Assembly: GCA_000504425.1 (NCBI GenBank)
Contig: KI632513.1
Span: 2,624,059-2,688,058 of the forward strand
DNA from: Rhodopseudomonas palustris JSC-3b
GTDB taxonomy: Bacteria; Pseudomonadota; Alphaproteobacteria; Rhizobiales; Xanthobacteraceae
DNA: 64,000 nucleotides
Reading direction: 5' to 3'
In this document: one piece after another, positions 33,990-42,684 of the stretch
Numbering within the stretch: the first letter of the stretch is position 1
Layout of the letters: every line of letters begins with the position of its first letter
Translations under genes and position numbers: made by a program
The notes under the pieces: model-generated
What the model was told of the DNA's origin: nothing
Database searches by the model: none
The model's input: the letters and a program-made list of their open reading frames with translations, nothing else

Positions 33990-34259
33990 GGGACAGTGAT
34001 ATCCGGACCAGTGCTATCCGGGACAAGCGACGTCCCAAACAATCGAGTTCCAGAACACGCGAGTTCCAGAACCAAAGTAAGTTCAGAACAACGTCAGTTC
34101 GGAACAAAGTCAGTTCGGAACGAAGCAAGTTCGGAACAGGGTACGTTCAGAACAAGGGACGTTCAGGACAAGGGACGTTCAGGACAAGGGACACTCAGAG
34201 CAAGGGACGGTCAGCAACAGCACGTCCAGCACAAGGAACGTCCAGCAATAGTTCTCTTC
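33990..34259. repeat. tandem array of 17 diverged 15-17 bp units
   Basis: Seventeen head-to-tail units fill 270 bp, most exactly 16 bp, with the approximate consensus AGAACAAGGGACGTTC. Units from 34085 to 34212 are all 16 bp; 34149-34164 and 34165-34180 differ at one base. Unit junctions create GTTCNGAAC palindromes in the middle of the array. The array ends 49 bp from the stop codon of the minus-strand cold-shock gene, so it could lie in that gene's 3' UTR, where it would read pyrimidine-rich. Two plus-strand frames stay open across it only because the units lack stop codons. Confidence 0.85.
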
Positions 34260-34263
34260 AGGC

Positions 34264-34277
34264 GCGGCTCACGCCGC
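34264..34277 (-). terminator. weak hairpin after the cold-shock gene
   Basis: GCGGC and GCCGC pair around TCAC, about 30 bp beyond the cold-shock stop codon on the minus strand. The stem is short and no T-run follows, so transcription may continue into the tandem array. Confidence 0.3.
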
Positions 34278-34308
34278 TCCTCGTAGATTGACGTAGGCCG
34301 TGTCAGAC

Positions 34309-34521
34309 TTACGACACGACCAGATTGACAGCCTTGGGGCCTTTGCCCTTCTTGTCAGGCTCGACTTCGAAGCTGATCCGCTGGCCTTCGATCAGGTCCT
34401 TCAATCCGGCGCGTTCCACTGCAGTAATGTGAACGAACACGTCGCGACCGCCATCGTCCGGCTTGATGAAGCCATAGCCACGCTCGCCATTGAAGAACTT
34501 CACCGTTCCCGTCATCGCCAT
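34309..34521 (-). CDS. cspA: cold-shock protein (CspA family)
   Basis: A 70-residue single cold-shock domain. RNP1 is GERGYGFIKP and RNP2 is DVFVHI; the start MAMTGTVKFFN is standard. GAGAGGAG precedes ATG 34521. Csp proteins bind single-stranded RNA/DNA and melt RNA structure. Upstream frame extension to 34704 is a shadow; there are about 265 bp to rlmJ for a promoter and 5' UTR. Downstream lies the 16-bp tandem array. Confidence 0.95.
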   Translation of the reverse strand: MAMTGTVKFFNGERGYGFIKPDDGGRDVFVHITAVERAGLKDLIEGQRISFEVEPDKKGKGPKAVNLVVS

Positions 34522-34786
34522 CGGGAAACTCCTCTCCCCCGCATTGCTTTCACCGCCACGCCCGCGCGCAACGGCTCGGTCGACCGGACATTGCGCTGCG
34601 GAAAGCTTGGCCATGCGATCGAGGCAGGGTTGGCGACCTGCCGGTGAAATACGCGTCGAGGCCGTATCACTCCGCCGCTCCCATTCGCGAAAGCGGAACG
34701 TCAAGCCAGTCCAATAGACGTAAGCATAATACGGTTTGTTACGAATTGCCTACGGGGTAGTTGCGACTTTTCGCAACGGAGTATGC

Positions 34787-35647
34787 TCACGGCTTCGCGA
34801 TTTCCAGCCGGTAGCGGCCGGGCCCGCCCTGGCCGAGCGGCCTGACCAATTCGGGCAGGATCACGCGCAGCTCATCGGCCAGCGTCCAGGGCGGATTGAC
34901 GATCAGCAGCCCGCTCGACACCAGCCCGCTTTGCTCGGAGGGCGGCGCCACGCTGAACTCAAGGCGCAGGCAGCTACCCGGCTTCGGACCGCGCGCGGCG
35001 ATCTCCGCCACCTGGCTGGCCAGCGTGTCGGTGGCCCGGCGGCTCTTGACCGGATACCAGATCAAGTACACGCCGCTCTGCCATTTCGCCGAGGCGATCG
35101 CGAAGCGCTCGGCGACCTGCTCGAACTCATCCTTGCGCTCAAACGGCGGGTCGATCAGTACCAGTCCGCGCCGCTCCTGCGGCGGAACAAACGCCGGTAG
35201 CCCGACCCAGCCGTCGAGGTCCACCACCCGCGCCTGGGTGTCGCGGCGCAGCGCGTTGATCAGCGATTTCCGTGCGGTCGGTTCCAGCTCGCAGGCCACC
35301 ATGCTGTCCTGCGGCCGCAGCAGCGCCCGCGCGATCAGAGGCGAGCCTGGATAGGCGATCAGCTGACCGGGCGGATTGAAGGCGCGCACAATATCAAGAT
35401 AAGGCCGCAGCAGCTGTTCGGCCTCGTCCGTAAACCGGGCCTGCAGCACGCGCGCGATCCCGGTCAGCCATTCGCCGCCGCGGGTCGCTTCGTTGCTGGT
35501 CAGATCATAGAGACCAGCGCCCCCATGGGTGTCGATCACCCGGAACGCGGTCGGCTTCTCCTGCAAGTAGCAGAGGATCCGCACCAGCACGATATGTTTG
35601 ATGACGTCGGCAAAGTTGCCGGCGTGAAAGGCGTGACGATAGTTCAT
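34787..35647 (-). CDS. rlmJ: 23S rRNA (adenine2030-N6)-methyltransferase
   Basis: A 286-residue protein matching the RlmJ family: MNYRHAFHAGNFADVIKHIVL at the start, DTHGGAGLYDL for SAM binding, and the catalytic DPPFE (LVLIDPPFERKDEFEQV), followed by LIWYPVKSR. It methylates A2030 of 23S rRNA. It is a single gene divergent from the CheY-like gene. Confidence 0.94.
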   Translation of the reverse strand: MNYRHAFHAGNFADVIKHIVLVRILCYLQEKPTAFRVIDTHGGAGLYDLTSNEATRGGEWLTGIARVLQARFTDEAEQLLRPYLDIVRAFNPPGQLIAYPGSPLIARALLRPQDSMVACELEPTARKSLINALRRDTQARVVDLDGWVGLPAFVPPQERRGLVLIDPPFERKDEFEQVAERFAIASAKWQSGVYLIWYPVKSRRATDTLASQVAEIAARGPKPGSCLRLEFSVAPPSEQSGLVSSGLLIVNPPWTLADELRVILPELVRPLGQGGPGRYRLEIAKP

Positions 35648-35969
35648 GATCCAGCACTAGCCCGGAACTGGCCGCGGTGCGAACTGTTTCGCGCTGCGGA
35701 CACTGGTGATTAGGAGAAATTTAGTCGAGATCGACGATCGGCGCAGCAATCCTGCCGCGGCGCCAAATTTCCTTGGCATTGCAACATCGTGGACGCCGCA
35801 AAGAGCGCAACCGCGCGTGGGGGGTTAACGCGCTGTTTAACCACGGATGCTAGTTATGAGCCTCCAAGGACGGCGGTTTTCCCCTCCTTCAAACATGTCG
35901 GGCACCCCGGCAGAAATTGTTCAATTGGTGTGTTCAACGCGCGCCCCGCGTGCGCTGTGGGAGTTCAAG
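35648..35969. promoter_or_regulatory. divergent promoter region rlmJ / CheY-like gene, near-CtrA palindrome
   Basis: No gene is supported here. GGTTAA (35823-35828) and TTAACC (35837-35842) form a perfect palindrome. Read as a CtrA site it would be TTAA-N8-TTAAC, one base longer than the canonical spacing. Its position is about 130 bp upstream of the CheY-like start. Confidence 0.35.
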
Positions 35970-36365
35970 ATGGCGGTCGATCTGTCGATGCCGGTACTGG
36001 TGGTGGATGATTACAACACCATGATCCGCATCATTCGCAATCTTCTCAAGCAACTGGGCTTCCAAGACATCGATGACGCCAGCGATGGCTCGGAAGCGCT
36101 GGCCAAGATGCGCACCAAGAAATACGGCTTGGTGATCTCCGATTGGAATATGGAGCCGATGACCGGCTACGATCTGTTGAAGGAAGTCCGCGCCGATCCC
36201 AATCTGGCGATGACCAAATTCATCATGATCACCGCGGAATCGAAGACCGAGAACGTGATCGCGGCGAAGAAGGCCGGCGTCAACAACTACATCGTCAAGC
36301 CGTTCAACGCGGCGACGCTGAAGACCAAGATCGAAGCAGTGTTTCCGGATCCGGTGCCGGCGTAA
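35970..36365 (+). CDS. CheY-like single-domain response regulator
   Basis: A 131-residue receiver domain. The acidic pocket is VVDDYNTM, the phospho-acceptor Asp is in LVISDWNMEPMTG, Thr/Ser follow in MITAES, and the Lys is in NNYIVKPFN. No output domain is present. It is a separate gene near the TipF-like EAL gene (37488), so a motility or cell-cycle role is possible. I start at ATG 35970 (MAVDLSMPVLVVDD); the longer open frame from 35847 has no domain. Confidence 0.9.
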   Translation: MAVDLSMPVLVVDDYNTMIRIIRNLLKQLGFQDIDDASDGSEALAKMRTKKYGLVISDWNMEPMTGYDLLKEVRADPNLAMTKFIMITAESKTENVIAAKKAGVNNYIVKPFNAATLKTKIEAVFPDPVPA

Positions 36366-36392
36366 GCCTGCACCGATCTGGTCGACTGCTGC

Positions 36393-36416
36393 AACGCGCC
36401 CATTGGGCGCGTTTTT
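36393..36416 (+). terminator. intrinsic terminator of the CheY-like gene
   Basis: ACGCGCCC and GGGCGCGT pair around ATT and continue into TTTT. It lies 28 bp after the stop codon. Confidence 0.85.
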
Positions 36417-36466
36417 CGTGTCCGGAGACGACCGGCCGCGACACCGCACCGCAGATCTTGGTGGTA

Positions 36467-36615
36467 ATACCAACGGAAATTGATACCAACCCATCCGCAC
36501 GTCATGGCCGGGCTTCGTCCCGGCCATCCACGTCTTTGATCTTGCAGCGCTTTCAAGACGTGGATGGCCGCGGCAAGCGCGGGCATGACGAGTCAATGGT
36601 AGGAGCCGTTGGTAT
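36467..36615 (+). repeat. family A palindromic repeat, type copy (149 bp)
   Basis: The ends are a perfect 10-bp terminal inverted repeat, ATACCAACGG / CCGTTGGTAT. Inside are GGCCGGGCTTCGTCCCGGCC and CCGCGGCAAGCGCGGGC hairpins around GATCTTGCAGCGCTTTCAAG. It fills the gap between two convergent genes. It encodes nothing and is best described as a MITE-like or REP-type element. Confidence 0.88.
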
Positions 36616-36617
36616 AA

Positions 36618-37472
36618 CTACCAGCGCAGGTCGCGCGTGAGCGCCAAAGGCGGCTCGCCGAACAGCTGCTTGGCGGTGGCGGCATCGACCTGGCCGCTAC
36701 CATTGAAAGCTTCGGCATGAATGCCGCGGGTGACGAACAGGCACTCGACGCCAAACGACTGCGCGCCGATCAGATCGGTGCGCACTGAATCGCCAATCGC
36801 CAGCACCCGCGCCGGCGGGGTCGGCGCGCCGCGAAGGCTCTCGGCGATCGCGGCGGCGCGCTGATAGATCGGCAGATGCGGCTTGCCGTAGAAGATCACC
36901 TCGCCGCCGATCTCGCGATACAGCTCGGCAATCGCGCCCGCGCAATAGATCAGCCGGTCACCGCGCTCGACAACGATGTCGGGATTGGCGCAGACCAGCG
37001 TCAGGCGCCGCGCCAGCGCCTGTTCCATCATGCCGCGATAATCTTCGGCGCATTCGGTTTCGTCGTCGAACGGCCCGGTGCAGATGATGTAATCAGCCTG
37101 CTCGAGCGGGGTCAGCACGGTGTCGAGCCCGCGATAGATGGAATTGTCGCGCTGCGGGCCGAGCCAGAACACCGACTGGCCGGGATGATCGGCGACATAG
37201 TGGCGGGTGAGATCGCCGGACGAAACGATCGCGTCGTAGCAATCATCGGGCACGCCGAACTGCCGCAATTGCCGCTGCACCGAATCCGCAGGCCGCGGCG
37301 CGTTGGTGATCATCACCACGGTGCGGCCCTGGTCGCGGGCGGTGCGCAGCGCGGCGCACGCCTCGGGAAACGCAGCGACGCCGTTATGCACGACGCCCCA
37401 GATATCACTGAACAGCACATCGACCTCGCCAACGAGGTCGCGCAAATGATCGACGTAACGGAGTGTGGTCAT
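36618..37472 (-). CDS. HAD-family phosphatase (TIGR01459 type)
   Basis: A 284-residue HAD hydrolase of the class IIA group. Motif I is LFSDIWGVVHNG, where the second catalytic aspartate is replaced by tryptophan context as usual for this subfamily; motif II is VVMITNAPRP; the C-terminal motifs are YGKPHLPIY and VLAIGDSVRTDLIGAQSFG. Relatives act on nucleotide or sugar phosphates, with unknown specificity. The start is at ATG 37472. Confidence 0.85.
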   Translation of the reverse strand: MTTLRYVDHLRDLVGEVDVLFSDIWGVVHNGVAAFPEACAALRTARDQGRTVVMITNAPRPADSVQRQLRQFGVPDDCYDAIVSSGDLTRHYVADHPGQSVFWLGPQRDNSIYRGLDTVLTPLEQADYIICTGPFDDETECAEDYRGMMEQALARRLTLVCANPDIVVERGDRLIYCAGAIAELYREIGGEVIFYGKPHLPIYQRAAAIAESLRGAPTPPARVLAIGDSVRTDLIGAQSFGVECLFVTRGIHAEAFNGSGQVDAATAKQLFGEPPLALTRDLRW

Positions 37473-37487
37473 CAGGTCCGCGGGGCT

Positions 37488-39146
37488 TCAGTACGGGCCG
37501 GCCGCGCGCCGCACCAGGGCAGCGTTGCCGGTGAGGCGTGATGCCTCGGTCCGAGGGGAGTCGGACGGCAAGCTCTTATTGGTATTGACGACGCGCGCGC
37601 TGGGCGCGGGTCGGGCCGGATTGGGGTTTTCCGGGCGCAGCGGACGCGGCGCGGCGAACAGGAAACCTTGTCCGAAGCGCACGTCGTAATCGAGCAGATC
37701 GACCACCGCGCGCTCGCCCTCGATGCGCTCGGCGATCAGATCGATGCCATAGCGGCCGAGCAGATCGGGCAGATCATGCGGATGGATGTGGGCCGGCACC
37801 TGCTCGCTATGCTCGAGCAGCAGCGCGGCCGGCACCTTGAAGAAGCGCACGCCGCGATCGGCCAGCTCGCGCGGCTCGATGCGCAGATCGGTGACGTTGT
37901 CGATCGAGAACCGATAGCCGCGCTGCGCCAGCGCCGCCAGATTCTCGATCTCGACCGGGCCGAAACTGCGGAACGCGCTCTGCTTGAATTCGATGACGAA
38001 GGACGAGGCCTGCGCGCGGTTGGCCTCCAGGAACGACAGGCACTGCGCGAAGGCACGGCGGTCGCTGAGCGTGGCCGCGGCGATGTTGCAGAACACGCCG
38101 ACATCCTTGTTGCGCACCAGCAGCCGGCGCAGCACCTGCATGCAGCGCACCAGCAGAATGTAGTCGATGCGCGTCATCAGCCCGGCGCTCTCGGCCGCGT
38201 CGATGAATTGTTCGGCGGTCAGCACCTTGTCGTCGGCATCGCGCAGCCGGGTGACCGCCTCGTAGAACCGCACCTTGCGCTGCGGCAGGCTGACGATCGG
38301 CTGCAGATAGAGATCGAGCCGGTTGGCCTCGACCGCGGCTTGCACCGCCTCCATCACCCGCGGGTCGAGGCCCGCAGCGGCAACCAGCTCGGGCTGCGGC
38401 ATCGCCGCGGCCACAGCCGGCGCCGGAGCTGAGGCGGCAGCGGACGCCATCGGCAATGGCACCACGGTCGGCACGATCGGCGGCGCCGCCGGCGGCATCA
38501 TCGACACCGGCGCAGCGGCAACAGGGGCCTGGGCAACAGGGGGCGGAGCGACCGGGGCCGGAGCAGCAGCAGCCGGGGCAACCGGAGCCGCCGCGACAGG
38601 CGCGGCAGCGGGCGGCGGCGCCATTACAATTGGTGCCGGCGCCACGGGCGGCGGCGGCGGCACGGCAGCAGCCGGGGCGGCGGCGGGCGGCATCGCCAGC
38701 GCCTGCGCTTCCGCCAGCTTGGCCAGTTCCATCAGCAAATCTTCATGGGCGGACACGCTGCTGGCCAGGTGCTTGACCATGGTGCCAAGCTCGCCGATCT
38801 CGCCGGCCACCGCCTGCAATTGCTCGGTGCTGTGGCCATGGCCGTTGCTGGCCGCCGGGATCGCCGCCTTGCTTTCCAGCACCGACAGCCGGCGGCCGAA
38901 TTCCGCGACCTGGCGCGCCAGATCGGCGGTGCCGCGCGACAGGCTTTCGATCTGGGCGGTGGCGTCATTGCGCTCGCGCAGCCGCATCGACACCGCATTA
39001 TACAGCAGCATGAAGGTCAGCACCGTCATTGCGACGATCGCCGATTCCCCAAAACTGAAGCGGGCCATCGAATACAGCACCATCCCCAGTGAGGCCGAGA
39101 CCAGCACCATGCAGATGGCGATGAATATCGTGGAAATGCGAATCAT
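37488..39146 (-). CDS. TipF-like membrane protein with degenerate EAL domain
   Basis: A 552-residue protein. Two N-terminal helices (IRISTIFIAICMVLVSASLGMVLYS, ESAIVAMTVLTFMLLYNAV) precede a coiled coil (about 65-140), an Ala/Pro-rich linker (about 160-265), and an EAL domain at about 285-525. In the EAL domain the signature reads EAVTRL and the usual DDFG becomes SIDNV, so phosphodiesterase activity is doubtful while c-di-GMP binding is possible. This is the organisation of TipF, a flagellar positioning regulator of Caulobacter. A CheY-like gene is nearby. Confidence 0.75.
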   Translation of the reverse strand: MIRISTIFIAICMVLVSASLGMVLYSMARFSFGESAIVAMTVLTFMLLYNAVSMRLRERNDATAQIESLSRGTADLARQVAEFGRRLSVLESKAAIPAASNGHGHSTEQLQAVAGEIGELGTMVKHLASSVSAHEDLLMELAKLAEAQALAMPPAAAPAAAVPPPPPVAPAPIVMAPPPAAAPVAAAPVAPAAAAPAPVAPPPVAQAPVAAAPVSMMPPAAPPIVPTVVPLPMASAAASAPAPAVAAAMPQPELVAAAGLDPRVMEAVQAAVEANRLDLYLQPIVSLPQRKVRFYEAVTRLRDADDKVLTAEQFIDAAESAGLMTRIDYILLVRCMQVLRRLLVRNKDVGVFCNIAAATLSDRRAFAQCLSFLEANRAQASSFVIEFKQSAFRSFGPVEIENLAALAQRGYRFSIDNVTDLRIEPRELADRGVRFFKVPAALLLEHSEQVPAHIHPHDLPDLLGRYGIDLIAERIEGERAVVDLLDYDVRFGQGFLFAAPRPLRPENPNPARPAPSARVVNTNKSLPSDSPRTEASRLTGNAALVRRAAGPY

Positions 39147-39344
39147 CGAACGCGGGTTTTCTCCAGGGCGCAGGCCTGCCGGCGAGCGCCGGCCGACCAG
39201 CTTCAACCCCAGTGATCAAAGTGACGCCGTCCGGCCGCAAGGCCGGTTCCGGCCTTACGGTATACGCCCGCTGGGCAAGAGGTGAGCCATCATTGGCGAA
39301 TCGGCGACTCAATCCACTGGATTCATTCGCCGATCGCCGCTGGG

Positions 39345-40688
39345 TCACGCCACGGCGCGGATCACCCGGCCGACCTTGTCGATGATCTCGCCGATGTCGT
39401 CGTCGCTGGCGATCAAAGGCGGGGTCAGCGCCAGGGTATCGCCGGCAATGCGCAGCATCAGGTCGTGATCATGGAAGCCGGTATTCATCGCCTCAAAGCC
39501 GCGCTTGCCGGGCGCGTCCGTGATCGGCGCAAGGTCGATGCCGGCGGTGACGCCGACGGTGCGGATATCGACCACATTGGGCAGGCCCTTCAGGGTCATC
39601 ACCGCGTCGGCCATCACGGTTTCCAGCTGGCGGGCGCGCTCGAACAGCTTTTCGTCGCGGTAGATGTCGAGCGTGGCGAGACCGGCAGCGCAGGCCAAGG
39701 GATGCGCGGAATAGGTGTAGCCGTGGAACAGCTCAACGACGTGCTCCGGGCCGGTCATGAACGCATCATGGACGGTGTCGCGCACCACCACGCCGCCCAT
39801 CGGCACCGCGCCGTTGGTGACGCCCTTGGCGAAGGTGATCATGTCCGGGGTGACGCCATAGCGCTCGGCGGCAAAGCCGTGGCCGAGCCGGCCGAACCCG
39901 GTGATCACCTCGTCGAAAATCAGCAGAATGCCGTGCTTCTGGGTGATCTCGCGCAGCCGCTGCAGATAGCCCTTGGGCGCCGGCAGCACGCCGGTCGAAC
40001 CGGCCATCGGCTCGACGATCACCGCCGCGATGGTATTGGCGCCATGCAGCGCCACCAGCCGCTCCAGCTCGTCGGCGAGATGCGCGCCATATTCCGGCTC
40101 GCCCTTGGTGAAAGCCTGCTTGTCGCGATCATAGGTGGCGGGCAGATGGTCGACGCCGGCGATCAGATTGCCGAACATCTTGCGGTTGGCGCCGATGCCG
40201 CCGACCGCGGTACCGCCAAAGCCAACGCCATGATAGCCGCGCTCACGGCCGATCAGCCGGGTGCGGGTGCCCTCGCCGCGGATGGCATGATAGGCGAGCG
40301 CAATCTTCAGCGCGGTGTCGCCGGCTTCCGAGCCGGAATTGCAGAAAAACACCTGCTCGAGCCCGGCCGGAGCCAGTTGCGCGATCCGGGTCGCCAGTTC
40401 GAACGCCTTGGGCTGGCCGAACTGAAACGGCGGCGAGAAATCGAGTTCCTTGGCCTGGCTGGCGATCGCGGCGGCAATCGCGTCGCGGCTATGGCCGGCA
40501 TTGGTGCACCACATGCCCGAGGCACCGTCGATCACCTTGCGACCGTCGGTAGTGAAGTAGTGCATATCCTTGGCACCAGCGATCATCTTCGGCGTGCGCT
40601 TGAAAGCGCGGTTCGCCGTGAACGGCATCCAGAACGCGGCAAGATCGTTCGGCGCACTGACGGCAGACGCTGGGCTTTTGTCGAGCAT
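39345..40688 (-). CDS. class III aminotransferase (omega-amino acid:pyruvate type)
   Basis: A 447-residue PLP-dependent aminotransferase. The PLP-binding motif LLIFDEVITGFGRLGHGF and the Schiff-base lysine in ITFAKGVTNGAVPMGGV are clear; the WMPFTANRAFK N-terminus and YHGVGFGGTAVGGI are typical of beta-alanine or other omega-amino acid:pyruvate transaminases. AGAGGAAAGAC precedes ATG 40688. The open frame extends to 41003 on the antisense side of hisS and is not coding there. It is divergent from hisS. Confidence 0.9.
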   Translation of the reverse strand: MLDKSPASAVSAPNDLAAFWMPFTANRAFKRTPKMIAGAKDMHYFTTDGRKVIDGASGMWCTNAGHSRDAIAAAIASQAKELDFSPPFQFGQPKAFELATRIAQLAPAGLEQVFFCNSGSEAGDTALKIALAYHAIRGEGTRTRLIGRERGYHGVGFGGTAVGGIGANRKMFGNLIAGVDHLPATYDRDKQAFTKGEPEYGAHLADELERLVALHGANTIAAVIVEPMAGSTGVLPAPKGYLQRLREITQKHGILLIFDEVITGFGRLGHGFAAERYGVTPDMITFAKGVTNGAVPMGGVVVRDTVHDAFMTGPEHVVELFHGYTYSAHPLACAAGLATLDIYRDEKLFERARQLETVMADAVMTLKGLPNVVDIRTVGVTAGIDLAPITDAPGKRGFEAMNTGFHDHDLMLRIAGDTLALTPPLIASDDDIGEIIDKVGRVIRAVA

Positions 40689-40884
40689 GTCTTTCCTCTG
40701 TGTGGGGGATCGCGGGCACAACTGGCCAACCAATGGGCAGATTACCAGCTTCATGACCGCGCGGGAACGGCGAAAGCCATCCATTTGAGCAGGATCAACT
40801 ATTCCGCCGGGCAGGCCGCGGCAATGGGCGTCTGGTCGCACGGCTGGCTTGCCGCTCCGCCGCGGCGCTGATACGACGCCCGCC

Positions 40885-42435
40885 ATGTCCGACAAGATGC
40901 AAAAACCGAAGAAACCCGCCAAATTGCGCGCCCGGCTGCCCCGCGGGCTGGCCGACCGCGGCCCGGCGGAGATCGCCGCCACCCGCCAGATGGTCGAGAC
41001 CATCCGCGAGGTCTATGAGCGCTATGGCTTCGAGCCGGTCGAGACCCCGGCCTTCGAATACACCGACGCGCTCGGCAAGTTCCTGCCCGACCAGGACCGG
41101 CCCAATGAGGGCGTGTTCTCGCTGCAGGACGATGACGAGCAGTGGATCAGCCTGCGCTACGACCTGACCGCGCCGCTGGCGCGCTATGTCGCCGAAAATT
41201 TCGACAACCTGCCAAAGCCCTATCGCAGCTACCGGCACGGCTGGGTGTTCCGCAACGAGAAGCCCGGCCCCGGCCGCTTCCGCCAGTTCATGCAGTTCGA
41301 CGCCGACACCGTGGGCAGCGCCTCGCCGGCCGCCGACGCCGAGATGTGCATGATGGCGTCCGACACCATGGAAGCGCTCGGCATCCGCCGCGGCAGCTAT
41401 GTGGTGAAGGTCAATAACCGCAAGGTGCTGGACGGCATCCGCGAAGCGCAGGGCATCGACAGCGACGCGCAGTGGCTGACCGTGATGCGCGCCATCGACA
41501 AGGCCGACAAGTTCCCGATCGCCGATATCATTCAGCTGCTCGGTCCGGGACGCTGGGATGGCGGCGAGGAAGGCAAAGGCGACTTCACCAAGGGCGCCGG
41601 CCTCAATGACGCGCAGATCAGCGAGATCATCAGCTTCATCGGCAATCCGCAGGACGCCGGCGCGGGTGCACGCGGCAGCGACAATGCCGCGACCATCGCC
41701 AATATGCGGGCGCGCGTTGCCAGCTCCAAGATCGGCACCGAAGGCGTCGAAGAACTGGCGATGATCGCCAGCCTCGCCGAAGCCGGCGGCTATGGCGAGT
41801 GCGTGCGGATCGATCCCTCGGTGGTGCGCGGCCTCGAATACTATACCGGCCCGGTCTATGAGGTGGAGCTGCTGATTGAGACCAAGGACGACAAGGGCCG
41901 CCCGGTGCGGTTCGGCTCGGTCGGCGGCGGTGGGCGCTATGACGGGCTGGTGTCGCGCTTCCGCGGCGAGCCGGTGCCGGCCACCGGCTTCTCGATCGGC
42001 GTATCGCGGCTGCAGGCGGCGTTGACGCTGATCGGCAAGGTCAGCAGCGCGCCGGCGCTCGGCCCGGTGGTGGTGACGGTGTTCGATCGCGACCGGATCG
42101 CCGACTATCAGAAGATGGTCGCGCGGCTGCGCGCCGAAGACATCCATGCCGAACTCTATCTCGGCAATCCCAAGAGCATGGGCAACCAGCTCAAATATGC
42201 CGACAAGCGCAACTCGCCTTGCGTGATCATCCAGGGCTCGGACGAGAAGAACGATCCGGAAGGCCCGCAAGTGATCGTCAAGGATCTGCGGCTCGGCGCC
42301 GAACTGGCCGCGCTCGACAAGGACCGCGACGATTATCTGCAGCGCCAGGCCGATGCGCAGCGCAAGGTGCCGGAACTCGATCTCGTCGACGAAGTGCGCC
42401 GGATCATGGCGCGGCACGACCTCGACTGGAAGTAA
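40885..42435 (+). CDS. hisS: histidyl-tRNA synthetase
   Basis: A 516-residue class II aminoacyl-tRNA synthetase of the longer alphaproteobacterial type. Motif 2 is [26 protein letters not shown]; the histidine signature is [16 protein letters not shown] and [16 protein letters not shown]; a C-terminal anticodon-binding domain follows. The start ATG 40885 yields [18 protein letters not shown] strong terminator follows the stop codon. Confidence 0.97.
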   Translation: MSDKMQKPKKPAKLRARLPRGLADRGPAEIAATRQMVETIREVYERYGFEPVETPAFEYTDALGKFLPDQDRPNEGVFSLQDDDEQWISLRYDLTAPLARYVAENFDNLPKPYRSYRHGWVFRNEKPGPGRFRQFMQFDADTVGSASPAADAEMCMMASDTMEALGIRRGSYVVKVNNRKVLDGIREAQGIDSDAQWLTVMRAIDKADKFPIADIIQLLGPGRWDGGEEGKGDFTKGAGLNDAQISEIISFIGNPQDAGAGARGSDNAATIANMRARVASSKIGTEGVEELAMIASLAEAGGYGECVRIDPSVVRGLEYYTGPVYEVELLIETKDDKGRPVRFGSVGGGGRYDGLVSRFRGEPVPATGFSIGVSRLQAALTLIGKVSSAPALGPVVVTVFDRDRIADYQKMVARLRAEDIHAELYLGNPKSMGNQLKYADKRNSPCVIIQGSDEKNDPEGPQVIVKDLRLGAELAALDKDRDDYLQRQADAQRKVPELDLVDEVRRIMARHDLDWK

Positions 42436-42481
42436 CGGGCGCGGCGCCAGCGCGCCTGCCCGCTGTTCACAGCACCATGAC

Positions 42482-42514
42482 AACAGAACCGCCACGCGCG
42501 GTTCTGTTTTTTTT
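42482..42514 (+). terminator. strong intrinsic terminator of hisS
   Basis: A perfect 11-bp stem, AACAGAACCGC / GCGGTTCTGTT, with a CACGC loop, runs into a further six T residues. It lies 47 bp after the stop codon. Confidence 0.92.
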
Positions 42515-42684
42515 CACCATCTCACCATCGAGCTTGCTGCCGCGGCGCTGCGCCGCGCGGCCGTGGCGCCGCGCGATTTGTCATCGGCGGTGGTTCGTGC
42601 GATTCAACATCGGCTTGCAGCTTTGCCGGAGCGGCGGACACGCCATCTGGCGGAACTGAAAACGCGGATCGCTTGGACCTTCAG

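Noticed and set aside
33990..34259. CRISPR array
   Set aside because: Units are contiguous without spacers, vary gradually, and no cas genes are present.
33905..34291. Plus-strand open frames across the tandem array
   Set aside because: The units have a period of 16, not a multiple of 3, and lack stop codons by composition. Two overlapping frames are equally open, so neither is supported as coding.
39345..41003. Aminotransferase start far upstream, overlapping hisS
   Set aside because: The first 105 residues are antisense to hisS and unlike the family. A Shine-Dalgarno supports ATG 40688.
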